Source: PR03 sp031362725 (GTDB lineage Bacteria > Myxococcota_A > UBA9160 > PR03). From it: a stretch of DNA of 5,903 nt. This document shows positions 1 through 5,381 of the stretch, one piece after another. The notes beneath the pieces are model-generated. The model was not told where the DNA came from and made no database searches. It saw nothing but the letters and a program-made list of their open reading frames with translations. Numbering within the stretch: the first letter of the stretch is position 1; each line of letters begins with the position of its first letter. The stretch spans positions 1-5,903 of the forward strand of contig JANLTC010000147.1 in the NCBI GenBank assembly GCA_031362725.1, given 5' to 3'. Position numbers and translations under genes: made by a program.

Positions 1-192
1 GTGCGCGCCGCCGCCCGAGCCGTTCAGCGTCGCGACGCCCGAGCCCGAGACGACGAGAGGCTGAAGATTCGCGACCCGGATCGTGAGCGTTCCGGTGAAC
101 GGAAGACTCGCGGCGTGGGCCGGCGAAGCGGCAAGGCAGACCCCGAGCAACAGCGCAGCGATCGAAGTCGCGAGACGAGTCGAGCGACGCAT
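1..192 (-). CDS. Secreted protein of unknown function, N-terminal 64 residues (runs off the left edge)
   Basis: This minus-strand reading frame starts at an ATG at 192 and stays open to base 1, so only the N-terminus is present. The first 27 residues form a clear Sec signal peptide: MRRSTR, a hydrophobic core (about residues 10-22) and an A-x-A cleavage site in SPAHA, predicted to be cut just after it. The mature part begins ASLPFTGTLTIRVANLQP, followed by a Gly/Ser-rich stretch (SGSGVATLNGSGGGA) with alternating hydrophobic residues, as in a beta-rich exported protein. The start is well supported: AGGAGG lies 8 nt upstream, and the out-of-frame ATG at 197 has poorer spacing. I do not recognise the family. 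Given its neighbours it could be a third PEP-CTERM protein, but its C-terminus is outside the window. It is separated from the SDR gene by 199 bp and probably has its own promoter. Confidence 0.78.
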   Translation of the reverse strand, partial: MRRSTRLATSIAALLLGVCLAASPAHAASLPFTGTLTIRVANLQPLVVSGSGVATLNGSGGGAH

Positions 193-200
193 GGCATCCA

Positions 201-206
201 CCTCCT
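201..206 (-). promoter_or_regulatory. Ribosome binding site of the left-edge secreted protein
   Basis: Reads AGGAGG on the minus strand, 8 nt before the ATG at 192. It decides between the two nearby ATGs at 192 and 197 and supports the signal-peptide frame. Confidence 0.75.
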
Positions 207-272
207 GGACGGAGAAGCCGCCGGCTCTTCAGCGCGCGCGCGTCGCGTCCGCGGCCGACGATCCTCCATCGA

Positions 273-301
273 AATCCGCTGCAACTTCGATGCCGCGTCA
301 A
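273..301 (-). promoter_or_regulatory. Possible promoter of the left-edge secreted protein (weak)
   Basis: A good -35-like hexamer, TTGACG (296-301, minus strand), lies about 100 nt upstream of the ATG at 192. At 17-19 nt spacing the only -10 candidates are weak (CGGATT or GATTTC). It sits in the 199-bp non-coding spacer between the SDR stop and this gene, where a promoter is expected. The rest of the spacer shows a short (GC)n run at about 232-242 and nothing else I can name. Confidence 0.22.
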
Positions 302-363
302 TCCGAACGGAGCGCGTTCTGCGGGTCCTCGAGCCGGAGGCCGAGCGAAGCGGAGTTCCCTTG

Positions 364-383
364 CGACGGAAGCATTTCCGCCG
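364..383 (-). terminator. Possible terminator hairpin after the SDR gene
   Basis: On the minus strand, 8 nt after the SDR stop codon, CGGCGGAA and TTCCGTCG can pair as an 8-bp stem (one G-U pair) around an ATGC loop. There is no run of T after it, so it is not a classical intrinsic terminator. Its position directly behind the stop codon is the main argument. Confidence 0.3.
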
Positions 384-391
384 AGCGCCTC

Positions 392-1195
392 TCAGAGCAG
401 TGACGGCCGCGCGCCGATCTCGATCGACGCGACGTAGCCGAAGTCGACCATCAGGTTGACCCCGGACACGAAGCGCGACGCATCCGAGTTCAGCAGGATC
501 AGCGGCTCGGCCATCTCCTCCGGCGTCGCGTTGCGACCGATCGGTGCCAGGAAGTGCTTCTCGAGAAAGTCCTTCGAAACCTGGGCGTGAAAGCTCGACA
601 GCATCGGCGTGTCGGTAGGCGAGGGCGAGAGGCAGTTCATCCGGATCTCTCGCGCGACCAGCTCGACGGCGCGGGTCTTCGTGTAGAAGATGATGCACTG
701 CTTCGAGAACAGGTAGCCGTTGTTCTTGTCGGCGTTGGCTTCGAGCCAGGCCTTGCCGTCATCGAAGTCGGCGGTTGCGCAGCACCCCTTCACCGCGTCG
801 AGATGTTTCTGCCAGCCCATGCCCGCGATCGACGTGATGCTCGCGACCGCGCCGCCCGCCGGGATACGCGGCAGCACCGCCTCCGTCAGGTGTCGCAGCC
901 CGACGAAGTTCACCAGCGTGGTGTCGAGCGCCGAGAACGGCGGACCGGGCAGGCCCGCGCAGTTGAAGAGCCGATCGACGTGCGCGGGCAGCTTCGTCAC
1001 CGCGGCGTCGATCGACGCGCGCTCGCGCAGATCGACGCGGATCGCCTGCGCCACCTTCGCCTCGATCGGATGGACGTCGAGCGCGTGCACGGTGGCGCCG
1101 AGATCCACGAGCGTGCGCGCGACCGCGGCGCCCATGCCCGTCGCTGCGCCGCTCACGACAACGGTCTTGCCCTGATAACCGAGAATGTCCCGCAA
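392..1195 (-). CDS. Short-chain dehydrogenase/reductase of the 3-alpha-hydroxysteroid dehydrogenase / coniferyl-alcohol dehydrogenase type
   Basis: A 267-residue cytoplasmic NAD(P)-dependent oxidoreductase with a complete Rossmann SDR core. Visible motifs are the dinucleotide loop G16-AAT-G20-M-G22, Asp40 at the end of beta-2 (family knowledge: favours NAD(H)), Asp55, N78-C-A-G81, Asn96, Ser122 in SITSIAG, and the catalytic Tyr161-LFS-Lys165. PSPTDTPM at 191-198 follows. The spacing between catalytic Ser and Tyr is 39 residues instead of about 13. The insert (around WLEANADKNN) is a hallmark of the Comamonas testosteroni 3-alpha-hydroxysteroid dehydrogenase/carbonyl reductase group, which also includes coniferyl-alcohol dehydrogenases, so the substrate is probably a secondary alcohol or ketone on a steroid or aromatic compound. 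The frame is open back to 1276, but a TTG at 1195 has AGGAGG 6 nt upstream and gives the usual family N-terminus (RDILGYQGKTVVVSG). It lies 35 nt downstream of the PEP-CTERM gene on the same strand and is probably cotranscribed with it. The exact substrate cannot be read from the sequence. Confidence 0.92.
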   Translation of the reverse strand: MRDILGYQGKTVVVSGAATGMGAAVARTLVDLGATVHALDVHPIEAKVAQAIRVDLRERASIDAAVTKLPAHVDRLFNCAGLPGPPFSALDTTLVNFVGLRHLTEAVLPRIPAGGAVASITSIAGMGWQKHLDAVKGCCATADFDDGKAWLEANADKNNGYLFSKQCIIFYTKTRAVELVAREIRMNCLSPSPTDTPMLSSFHAQVSKDFLEKHFLAPIGRNATPEEMAEPLILLNSDASRFVSGVNLMVDFGYVASIEIGARPSLL

Positions 1196-1201
1196 CTCGA
1201 G

Positions 1202-1207
1202 CCTCCT
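1202..1207 (-). promoter_or_regulatory. Ribosome binding site fixing a TTG start for the SDR
   Basis: Reads AGGAGG on the minus strand, 6 nt before the TTG at 1195. No such site precedes the more distal ATG at 1276. That ATG lies inside the end of the upstream PEP-CTERM gene and would add 27 residues unlike any SDR N-terminus. Confidence 0.8.
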
Positions 1208-1230
1208 CTGCTCGCCGCCGGGTCGATCGG

Positions 1231-2661
1231 CTACGCGAAGCGGCGCAGCGTACGCCGTCGCCGCGCGCGATCGCAACGGCCGGAGCGAGCGGTTGCGAGT
1301 GCCCAGAGGACGAGACCGCAGGCGAGCGCAGGCGGCGTTCCGAACGGCTCCGGCACGACGCGCAGCGATGCGACGGTGACCGTTCCCGCGCCGAACGGGC
1401 CTCCGACCTCCTGGAAGGTCCAGAAGCGCGACGCGTCGCTGGGGTCCGCCACCGTGGCGCTGTAGTCGCCGAAGCGGGACAGATCGCGGCCGACGAGGCT
1501 CGTCGTGCCGGCACGGATGAGGATCGGCTCTGCAAAGGTCGTGACGCCGGCCACGGTCTCGCCGAGCGTCGCGAAGGCGGATACCACGAGTGACGCGCCC
1601 GACGCCGAGAAGCCGATCACCAGCTGGCCGAGCGCGTTCGCGGCGATCGAGGGAACCAGAAAGTCTAGATTCGGATCGTCGAGTACGCCGCTCTGCAGCC
1701 GCGCGGCACTTGCCGCATCGAACTCGAACCAGCGGATCGCCGCGCGTCCCGAATCGCTGGTCGTTCCATGCACTCCCCAGATCGAATCCCCGATCCGCAC
1801 GAGCGATGCGAAGTGACCGTCTCCGGTGTCGAGCAAGGTCGCATTGGGCTGGATCGCCTCCGGCGGCGTCGGCATCGGATCCACCATGACGAAGGGTCCG
1901 GCAGCGATCGTTGGCGCCATCGCGCTGCCCGCGACCTGCGTGGTCTGGATCACGCCGAGGAAGGCCACCCCGCTCGAGAGGAGCCAGTTCGGCAGTCCGG
2001 CGCCGTCGAGACGCGTCACCGGTTGCGGCGCGAAGCCCGTCACGGCGAGTTTGGCGCGCTCGAAAAGCGTCGCGCCCGAGATCGTCGGCTGCGCGGCCAG
2101 CAGATCGGACTTCGGAATCACCAACACGTCGACGGAGATCGGCAGCCCCTCCGCGCCGACTGCCAGCATGTTGGAAGCGATCGTGACGGTATCGGCGTCG
2201 ACACCAAGGGTCGGGAAGTCGGCCCAGGTCGCGTCGGTCGAATCACTGTCGAGCGCGAATCCCGTCCACGCCTGTGTCGGGTCCGAAGTGCTCGAAACGG
2301 CGACCAGGATCTGGTTCGAGACGAGGCGTCCGTTGAGGCTCACCGCGAAGAAGCGTTCGCTCGGCGGGTCGTAGACGACGCGCGGGTCGTAGGTGTCGAA
2401 GGGATTCGCCACACCGGCGGCGCTCCAGAACGGGCCGAGAAAGACGTGGGAGAGCGGCATGCCGTCGCTCTTTCGAAATACCTCGACGCCGCCGTTGGTG
2501 AAGGTGACGACGTGTTCGGGACCGGCTGCGCCCATCGTGTCGGGCGGGAACCCGACGCCTTCCGCCGTGTCGAACGAGAGATCGAGGTCGAGCGACGCAG
2601 CCTGCGCCAGTGCCGAGCACAGAACACCGGCAGCGAGGATCCCGATGACGGTGCGTCGCAC
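1231..2661 (-). CDS. Exported protein with PEP-CTERM sorting signal, probable beta-propeller/sialidase-like repeat domain
   Basis: 476 residues from the GTG chosen here. The N-terminus (MRRTVIGILAAGVLCSALAQA) is a Sec signal peptide. The mature protein carries DTMGAAGPEHVV (41-52), YDPRVVYDPPSERFFAVS (91-108), ILVAVSSTSDP (118-128) and WADFPTLGVDAD (146-157). I recognise this pattern from exported bacterial proteins of unknown function with a probable beta-propeller fold. The C-terminus has VVPEP (PEP at 437-439), a hydrophobic segment (about 444-458) and a very basic tail ending in RARRRRTLRRFA, which together form an exosortase sorting signal. In this family the signal is cut and the protein passed to the surface or exopolysaccharide. 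Start choice: GTG at 2661 has GGAG 6 nt upstream and places the two arginines directly after the start. The ATG at 2700 (489 aa) has no Shine-Dalgarno sequence. A still longer frame to 2847 is unlikely. The SDR gene follows 35 nt downstream. The role is unknown. Confidence 0.82.
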   Translation of the reverse strand: MRRTVIGILAAGVLCSALAQAASLDLDLSFDTAEGVGFPPDTMGAAGPEHVVTFTNGGVEVFRKSDGMPLSHVFLGPFWSAAGVANPFDTYDPRVVYDPPSERFFAVSLNGRLVSNQILVAVSSTSDPTQAWTGFALDSDSTDATWADFPTLGVDADTVTIASNMLAVGAEGLPISVDVLVIPKSDLLAAQPTISGATLFERAKLAVTGFAPQPVTRLDGAGLPNWLLSSGVAFLGVIQTTQVAGSAMAPTIAAGPFVMVDPMPTPPEAIQPNATLLDTGDGHFASLVRIGDSIWGVHGTTSDSGRAAIRWFEFDAASAARLQSGVLDDPNLDFLVPSIAANALGQLVIGFSASGASLVVSAFATLGETVAGVTTFAEPILIRAGTTSLVGRDLSRFGDYSATVADPSDASRFWTFQEVGGPFGAGTVTVASLRVVPEPFGTPPALACGLVLWALATARSGRCDRARRRRTLRRFA

Positions 2662-2667
2662 GCCGCT

Positions 2668-2671
2668 CTCC
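2668..2671 (-). promoter_or_regulatory. Ribosome binding site favouring the GTG start of the left PEP-CTERM gene
   Basis: GGAG on the minus strand, 6 nt before the GTG at 2661. The alternative ATG at 2700 is preceded by GCGCCCCGAGA, which contains no recognisable ribosome binding site, whereas most other genes in this window have good ones. Confidence 0.5.
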
Positions 2672-2700
2672 GCATCACCCGGGGTCGCGGTCGCGCTCAT

Positions 2701-2858
2701 TCTCGGGGCGCCACGCTGGGGGTCGCGGGACCGGCATCCATGGCACGATCGTACCCGCAATCGGCGCAAAGGGGCGTGTGAAAGTTCCGCGAAAGCGGCC
2801 ATCATCGGATTTGCGACGCGGAGCGTCCGATCCCAGAGCAAACCCAACGGAGGACGGC
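2701..2858. promoter_or_regulatory. Divergent intergenic region between the left PEP-CTERM gene and the SnoaL-like gene
   Basis: Transcription must start here in both directions, because genes leave it to left and right. For the minus strand, a TACGAT hexamer (2748-2753) resembles a -10 box but lacks a good -35. For the plus strand no convincing sigma-70 pair is visible. TGGCACG at 2741-2747 matches a sigma-54 -24 element without a matching -12. A small CCGC-GAAA-GCGG hairpin lies at 2787-2798. GGAGG at 2849-2853 is the ribosome binding site of the SnoaL-like gene, 5 nt before its ATG. The exact promoters cannot be called. Confidence 0.45.
2702..2715 (-). repeat. 14-nt sequence shared upstream of both PEP-CTERM genes, copy 1
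   Basis: Reads CGTGGCGCCCCGAG on the minus strand, 40 nt upstream of the chosen GTG start at 2661, or 1 nt before the alternative ATG at 2700. An identical copy in the same orientation relative to its gene lies at 4080-4093. Some 14-nt matches are expected by chance in a GC-rich window of this size, so the placement rather than the identity is the interesting part. Confidence 0.3.
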
Positions 2859-3335
2859 ATGCCGGTTGACCTGCACGATCTCGAGGCGATCAAGCGCCTC
2901 AAGTACAAGTACCTGCGCTGTCTCGACCAGAAGCTCTGGGACGAGATCGGCAGCTGTTTCACGCCGGACGCCACGTGTTCCTACAGCGGCGGCAAGTACG
3001 CCTTCGACGGCCGCGAGGCGATCGTCGATTTCCTGCGCAAGGCGATGGGTGCGCCTAGTTTTTACTCGAGCCATCGCGTCCATCACCCGGAGATCGAGTT
3101 CACGAGCGCAACGACGGCCCGCGCAACCTGGGCGCTCGAAGACGAAGTGATCGAGACGAAGGCGCAGATCACGATTCGCGGCGCCGCGTTCTATCACGAC
3201 GAGTACGTGAAGGTGGACGGCGCGTGGCGGATCCGCGCGACTGGCTACCAGCGCACCTTCGAGGAGATGGAATCGCGCGTGGATCGCCCGAGCCTGCGGC
3301 TCACGCAGAGCGCGTGGGAGAAACTCGAGTCGTGA
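2859..3335 (+). CDS. SnoaL-like / NTF2-fold protein (SnoaL_4 type), possible dehydratase or isomerase
   Basis: 158 residues, a normal length for a single-domain cone-shaped alpha+beta barrel of the SnoaL/NTF2 superfamily. The order of elements fits. An N-terminal helix pair carries IKRLKYKYLRCLDQKLWDEI (11-30), followed by FTPDATCSY (34-42) and the G51-R-E-A-I helix. The strand SSHRVHHPEIEF (70-81) follows, then a Trp/Glu strand ATWALEDEV, and the closing strands FYHDEYVKVDGAWRIRATGYQRTFEE (two strands, about 111-136). In bile-acid 7-alpha-dehydratase (BaiE) and scytalone-dehydratase relatives, a Tyr, an Asp and a His in the barrel mouth do the chemistry. Tyr18, Asp23 and His72 or His75 are possible counterparts, but this is inference. 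ATG at 2859 has GGAGG 5 nt upstream; an upstream in-frame ATG at 2778 has none. Its TGA overlaps the GTG of the thioesterase by 4 nt, so the two are translationally coupled. Many members of the fold are not enzymes, so the function is open. Confidence 0.88.
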   Translation: MPVDLHDLEAIKRLKYKYLRCLDQKLWDEIGSCFTPDATCSYSGGKYAFDGREAIVDFLRKAMGAPSFYSSHRVHHPEIEFTSATTARATWALEDEVIETKAQITIRGAAFYHDEYVKVDGAWRIRATGYQRTFEEMESRVDRPSLRLTQSAWEKLES

Positions 3336-4060
3336 GCGGCGAGGAGCGGCCGCGGATCCTTCCGCACTTCGATGCGACCAAGATCTCGGGGCAGGACGCC
3401 TGGGAGCAGAAGCGCAGGCTCGCACGCGCAATGCGACTCGTGATCGAGCGACTCGTCCCGAGCAACGCGCCCGAAGACGAACTGCGCCGCGCCGCCGACG
3501 CGCTCGAACGCTATGCCGAAGCGCTGAATGCGCACCCGCGTCTCAAACACTTCCACGGGTATGCAGAATCGGCGAACGCCGGCGACGTCGGCGCGTTCTT
3601 CGATCAGAGTCCGATGATCGGCCTGGCCAACCCGCTCGCGCCGCCGATCACGATCGGTCGCTCGGGGCCGCTGACGGCGATCGCATCGGTCATCTTCGGC
3701 GCCGCCTACGAAGGACCACCGGGATGTGTACACGGCGGCTTCGTCGCCGCGGCCTTCGACGAAGTGCTCGGCTACGTGCAGTCGCTCGGTGGCAACCCCG
3801 GCATGACGGGACGCCTGACGGTGCACTACCGCAAGCCGACACCGCTCCACACCGAGCTGATCTTCGAGGGCGAACTGGAGCGCACCGAGGGCCGCAAGAA
3901 CTTCTGTGCCGGCAAGGTGCGCGCCAATGGCGTGCTCACCGCCGAGGCCGAGGGCCTCTTCATCGCGGTCGACCGCAGTCGCTTCGAGGCGCTGCTCGAG
4001 CAACGCCAGCAGCGCGAGGACGACCGCCGCGACAGCGAAACAGGCCCGGTGGGCGACTGA
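3332..4060 (+). CDS. PaaI-family hotdog-fold acyl-CoA thioesterase with helical N-terminal extension
   Basis: 242 residues. The C-terminal part (from about residue 95) is a hotdog domain. The signature GPPGCVHGGFVAAAFDEVLG has H134-G-G136 on the loop before the central helix, with Asp143/Glu144 on the helix as the probable catalytic acid. It is followed by strands MTGRLTVHYRKPTPLHTEL and GRKNFCAGKVRANG, as in PaaI/YiiD-type thioesterases that hydrolyse acyl- or aryl-CoA thioesters in the cytoplasm. The first 90 or so residues are mostly charged and helical (ELRRAADALERYAEALNAHP around 48-67), so the protein is longer than a typical single-domain PaaI of about 140 residues. The start is GTG at 3332, overlapping the SnoaL-like gene's TGA (GTGA). 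GGAG lies 11 nt upstream, a rather long spacing, so coupling probably matters. The frame is open back to 3224, but that extension lies inside the SnoaL-like gene. The C-terminal tail is charged (RQQREDDRRD) and probably disordered. The specific CoA substrate is unknown. Confidence 0.88.
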   Translation: MSGEERPRILPHFDATKISGQDAWEQKRRLARAMRLVIERLVPSNAPEDELRRAADALERYAEALNAHPRLKHFHGYAESANAGDVGAFFDQSPMIGLANPLAPPITIGRSGPLTAIASVIFGAAYEGPPGCVHGGFVAAAFDEVLGYVQSLGGNPGMTGRLTVHYRKPTPLHTELIFEGELERTEGRKNFCAGKVRANGVLTAEAEGLFIAVDRSRFEALLEQRQQREDDRRDSETGPVGD

Positions 4061-4073
4061 TCGATGCATCGAT
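4060..4073. repeat. Perfect 14-bp palindrome between the thioesterase and the right PEP-CTERM gene
   Basis: ATCGATGCATCGAT equals its own reverse complement. It begins on the last base of the thioesterase stop codon and lies 38 bp before the ATG at 4112. It could be an operator for a dimeric regulator, or chance (roughly one such palindrome per 16 kb is expected in random sequence). Confidence 0.35.
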
Positions 4074-4079
4074 GCCACC

Positions 4080-4093
4080 CGTGGCGCCCCGAG
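4080..4093 (+). repeat. 14-nt sequence shared upstream of both PEP-CTERM genes, copy 2
   Basis: CGTGGCGCCCCGAG, identical to the copy at 2702-2715 and in the same orientation relative to the downstream PEP-CTERM gene, with 18 nt to the ATG at 4112. Here the GTGGC at 4081-4085 can also pair with GCCAC at 4095-4099, giving a 5-bp stem that the other copy lacks. Confidence 0.3.
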
Positions 4094-4111
4094 GGCCACT
4101 CACCTCCCAGC

Positions 4112-5077
4112 ATGCAGGCACCCGTGCGCGCATTGTTCTCGATGGGGGTCGCGCTCTTCGTCGCGCACGCGGCAACCGGCAACGCGGCGCAGCTGATCGG
4201 CGTGTCGTTCCAGGACGGGTTCGTCTACGACGTCGACGCGTCGACCGGAGCCGCTTCGAATCCGCGCCTCTTCACCGAGAATGCGATGAACCTGACGCTC
4301 TATGCCGGCGTCGAGTTCGCAGCCGACGGATCGCTGCTACTGGCGACCGTGCAGTCCAACGCGAGCTTTCCGAGCCAACTGTTTTCCGCGGTGCCCGGCG
4401 CGCCCGACGCGACGCTGATCGGCGCGGTCGGCGCGCAGGTCGGCGAAGGCGATCTCGCGCTCGACCCGCTGAGCGGCGATCTCTATGCGATCGGCCTCAC
4501 CAACCTGATCGCACCGTTCACGCTGCTGCGCATCGATCTGCCGAACAGTGCGGCGATGGTCGTCGGCGAGATCGGCTCGAGCGACATCAGCGCGCTCGCC
4601 TTCGACGCGAGCGGCACGCTCTATGCGATCGACACGGGCTTCGACAGGCTGCTGGTCCTCGACCCGATGGACGCGAGCACACTTTCGAGCGTCGCACTTT
4701 CCGAGCCGCTCGGCGCGCTCGCCGGTATGGACTTCGATCCCGCGACGGGAACGCTCTACGTGGCGGACGGCGGCGCGGGCGGCGCGGACGCGCTGTTCAC
4801 GCTCGATCCCGCGACCGGCGTGCTCAGCGCGGTCGGGCCGCTCGGGCTCGCGAACGGGCTGTCGGGACTCGCGGTGCCGGAGCCGGGCACTACCGCGCTC
4901 GCCTTCGCCGCCATTGCAGCGCTCGGCGGCATCGCAGTGCGCCGTCGCGGCTCCGAGCGCCGCGTGCGGCTCCAGTGCGCCGGCCACGTCGTTCGAGTCC
5001 ACGTACACGGTTCCGCGGCGGCGTTCAGGTCTGCGGCAACGGGCGCTGCCGGATACGCCCCGGTTCCACGACCGTGA
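4112..5077 (+). CDS. Exported beta-propeller-like protein with PEP-CTERM sorting signal and an atypical C-terminal tail
   Basis: 321 residues. The signal peptide is MQAPVRALFSMGVALFVAHA followed by ATGNAA, predicted to be cut before QLIGV. The body repeats a short blade motif: VEFAADGSLLLATV (68-80), LALDPLSGDLYAIG (115-128), LAFDASGTLYAID (162-174), MDFDPATGTLYVAD (206-219) and FTLDPATGVLSAVG (229-242). This is the [F/L]D-xx-(S/T)G-x-LY pattern of NHL/YVTN-like beta-propellers. The sorting signal is PEP at 256-258, a hydrophobic helix 261-276 and RRR at 277-279. Normally the protein ends within a few residues of this basic patch. Here 42 more residues follow, with relaxed codon use from about residue 294, and the stop lies inside the convergent toxin gene (overlap 5025-5077). 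Start: ATG 4112 and GTG 4124 both give good signal peptides, neither has a strong ribosome binding site, and ATG 4064 would bury the signal peptide. It lies 51 bp after the thioesterase and may be cotranscribed. Its ligand and role are unknown. Confidence 0.82.
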   Translation: MQAPVRALFSMGVALFVAHAATGNAAQLIGVSFQDGFVYDVDASTGAASNPRLFTENAMNLTLYAGVEFAADGSLLLATVQSNASFPSQLFSAVPGAPDATLIGAVGAQVGEGDLALDPLSGDLYAIGLTNLIAPFTLLRIDLPNSAAMVVGEIGSSDISALAFDASGTLYAIDTGFDRLLVLDPMDASTLSSVALSEPLGALAGMDFDPATGTLYVADGGAGGADALFTLDPATGVLSAVGPLGLANGLSGLAVPEPGTTALAFAAIAALGGIAVRRRGSERRVRLQCAGHVVRVHVHGSAAAFRSAATGAAGYAPVPRP

Positions 5078-5381
5078 GCCTGCCCTCGAGAACCACGCCT
5101 GGTGTGTTCATGATGGCGAGAAGCTCGAGCGCGGTGGATTCAGGAGCGGCGGGCTGCGACCGGAAGTAGACGATGCCAGGCGGGATGGGCGCGTGCGTCC
5201 TCAGAACGAGAAAGCCAAAGTCTCGATCGTAGGTGACGACGATGCGCGATTCAGACCGCGCCATTTCCAGAACTGCGAAGTCGGTCTCGCCCGATTCGAC
5301 TCGAAGCACATCGTGGCCGGCCTGACGCATCCGAGGGACGCTCGCGAGCGGAACATTCTGGTCGAATAGAAAGCGACTCAC
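5025..5381 (-). CDS. DUF5615 PIN-like toxin-type nuclease domain protein
   Basis: 118 residues. The N-terminus RFLFDQNVP, then RQAGHDVLRVESGETDFAVLEMA and RIVVTYDRDFG, is the DUF5615 (PIN-like, related to Mut7-C) pattern. Acidic residues Asp7, Asp34, Asp52 and Asp54 are the likely metal-binding set, with Thr50 and Phe55 completing the TxDxDF motif, so the active site looks intact. Relatives are proposed VapC-like RNase toxins. That comes from family and gene-pair context, not from this sequence. The start is GTG at 5381, overlapping the stop of the DUF433 gene as GTGA. There is no ribosome binding site, so it should be translated by coupling to the antitoxin, the usual arrangement for toxin control. 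The proline/basic end (RIRQRPLPQT) overlaps the 3' end of the facing PEP-CTERM gene by 53 bp. G+C is about 57-67 % in counted 60-bp blocks, lower than the neighbours. Confidence 0.88.
   Translation of the reverse strand: MSRFLFDQNVPLASVPRMRQAGHDVLRVESGETDFAVLEMARSESRIVVTYDRDFGFLVLRTHAPIPPGIVYFRSQPAAPESTALELLAIMNTPGVVLEGRLTVVEPGRIRQRPLPQT

Noticed and set aside
232..242. Short alternating GC run in the leader of the left-edge gene
   Set aside because: Too short and too common in GC-rich DNA to be called a repeat feature or Z-DNA element.
24..698. 224-codon minus-strand open frame bridging the SDR and the left-edge gene
   Set aside because: It is out of frame with both real genes and has no motif; the spacer between them looks non-coding.
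554..1465. 303-codon plus-strand open frame opposite the SDR
   Set aside because: Shadow of the SDR, whose catalytic motifs are all on the other strand.
2741..2758. TGGCACG, matching a sigma-54 -24 element, in the divergent spacer
   Set aside because: The -12 GC at the required spacing is absent (CC is found at 2754-2755), so it is not a sigma-54 promoter as it stands.
1768..2781. Long open frame on the plus strand (337 codons) opposite the left PEP-CTERM gene
   Set aside because: It is rich in Arg/Gly with no recognisable domain, and lies antisense to a gene with a signal peptide and sorting signal. Such shadows are expected at this G+C.
2787..2798. CCGC-GAAA-GCGG mini hairpin in the divergent spacer
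   Set aside because: Only a 4-bp stem; no T run and no terminator logic at that position.
3245..4099. Long open frame on the minus strand (284 codons) opposite the thioesterase and SnoaL-like genes
   Set aside because: The sense-strand frames encode well-defined families with correct overlaps; this frame shows no family motif.
4981..5010. GTTCGAGTCC, resembling a tRNA T-loop, near the toxin-antitoxin junction (possible tRNA fragment or att site)
   Set aside because: The flanking stem has a mismatch, no acceptor stem or CCA follows, no matching repeat was found on the far side of the module, and the bases are inside coding sequence.
3724..5169. 481-codon open frame on the plus strand across the thioesterase and right PEP-CTERM gene
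   Set aside because: It is an arginine-rich shadow frame crossing two genuine genes, with no domain.
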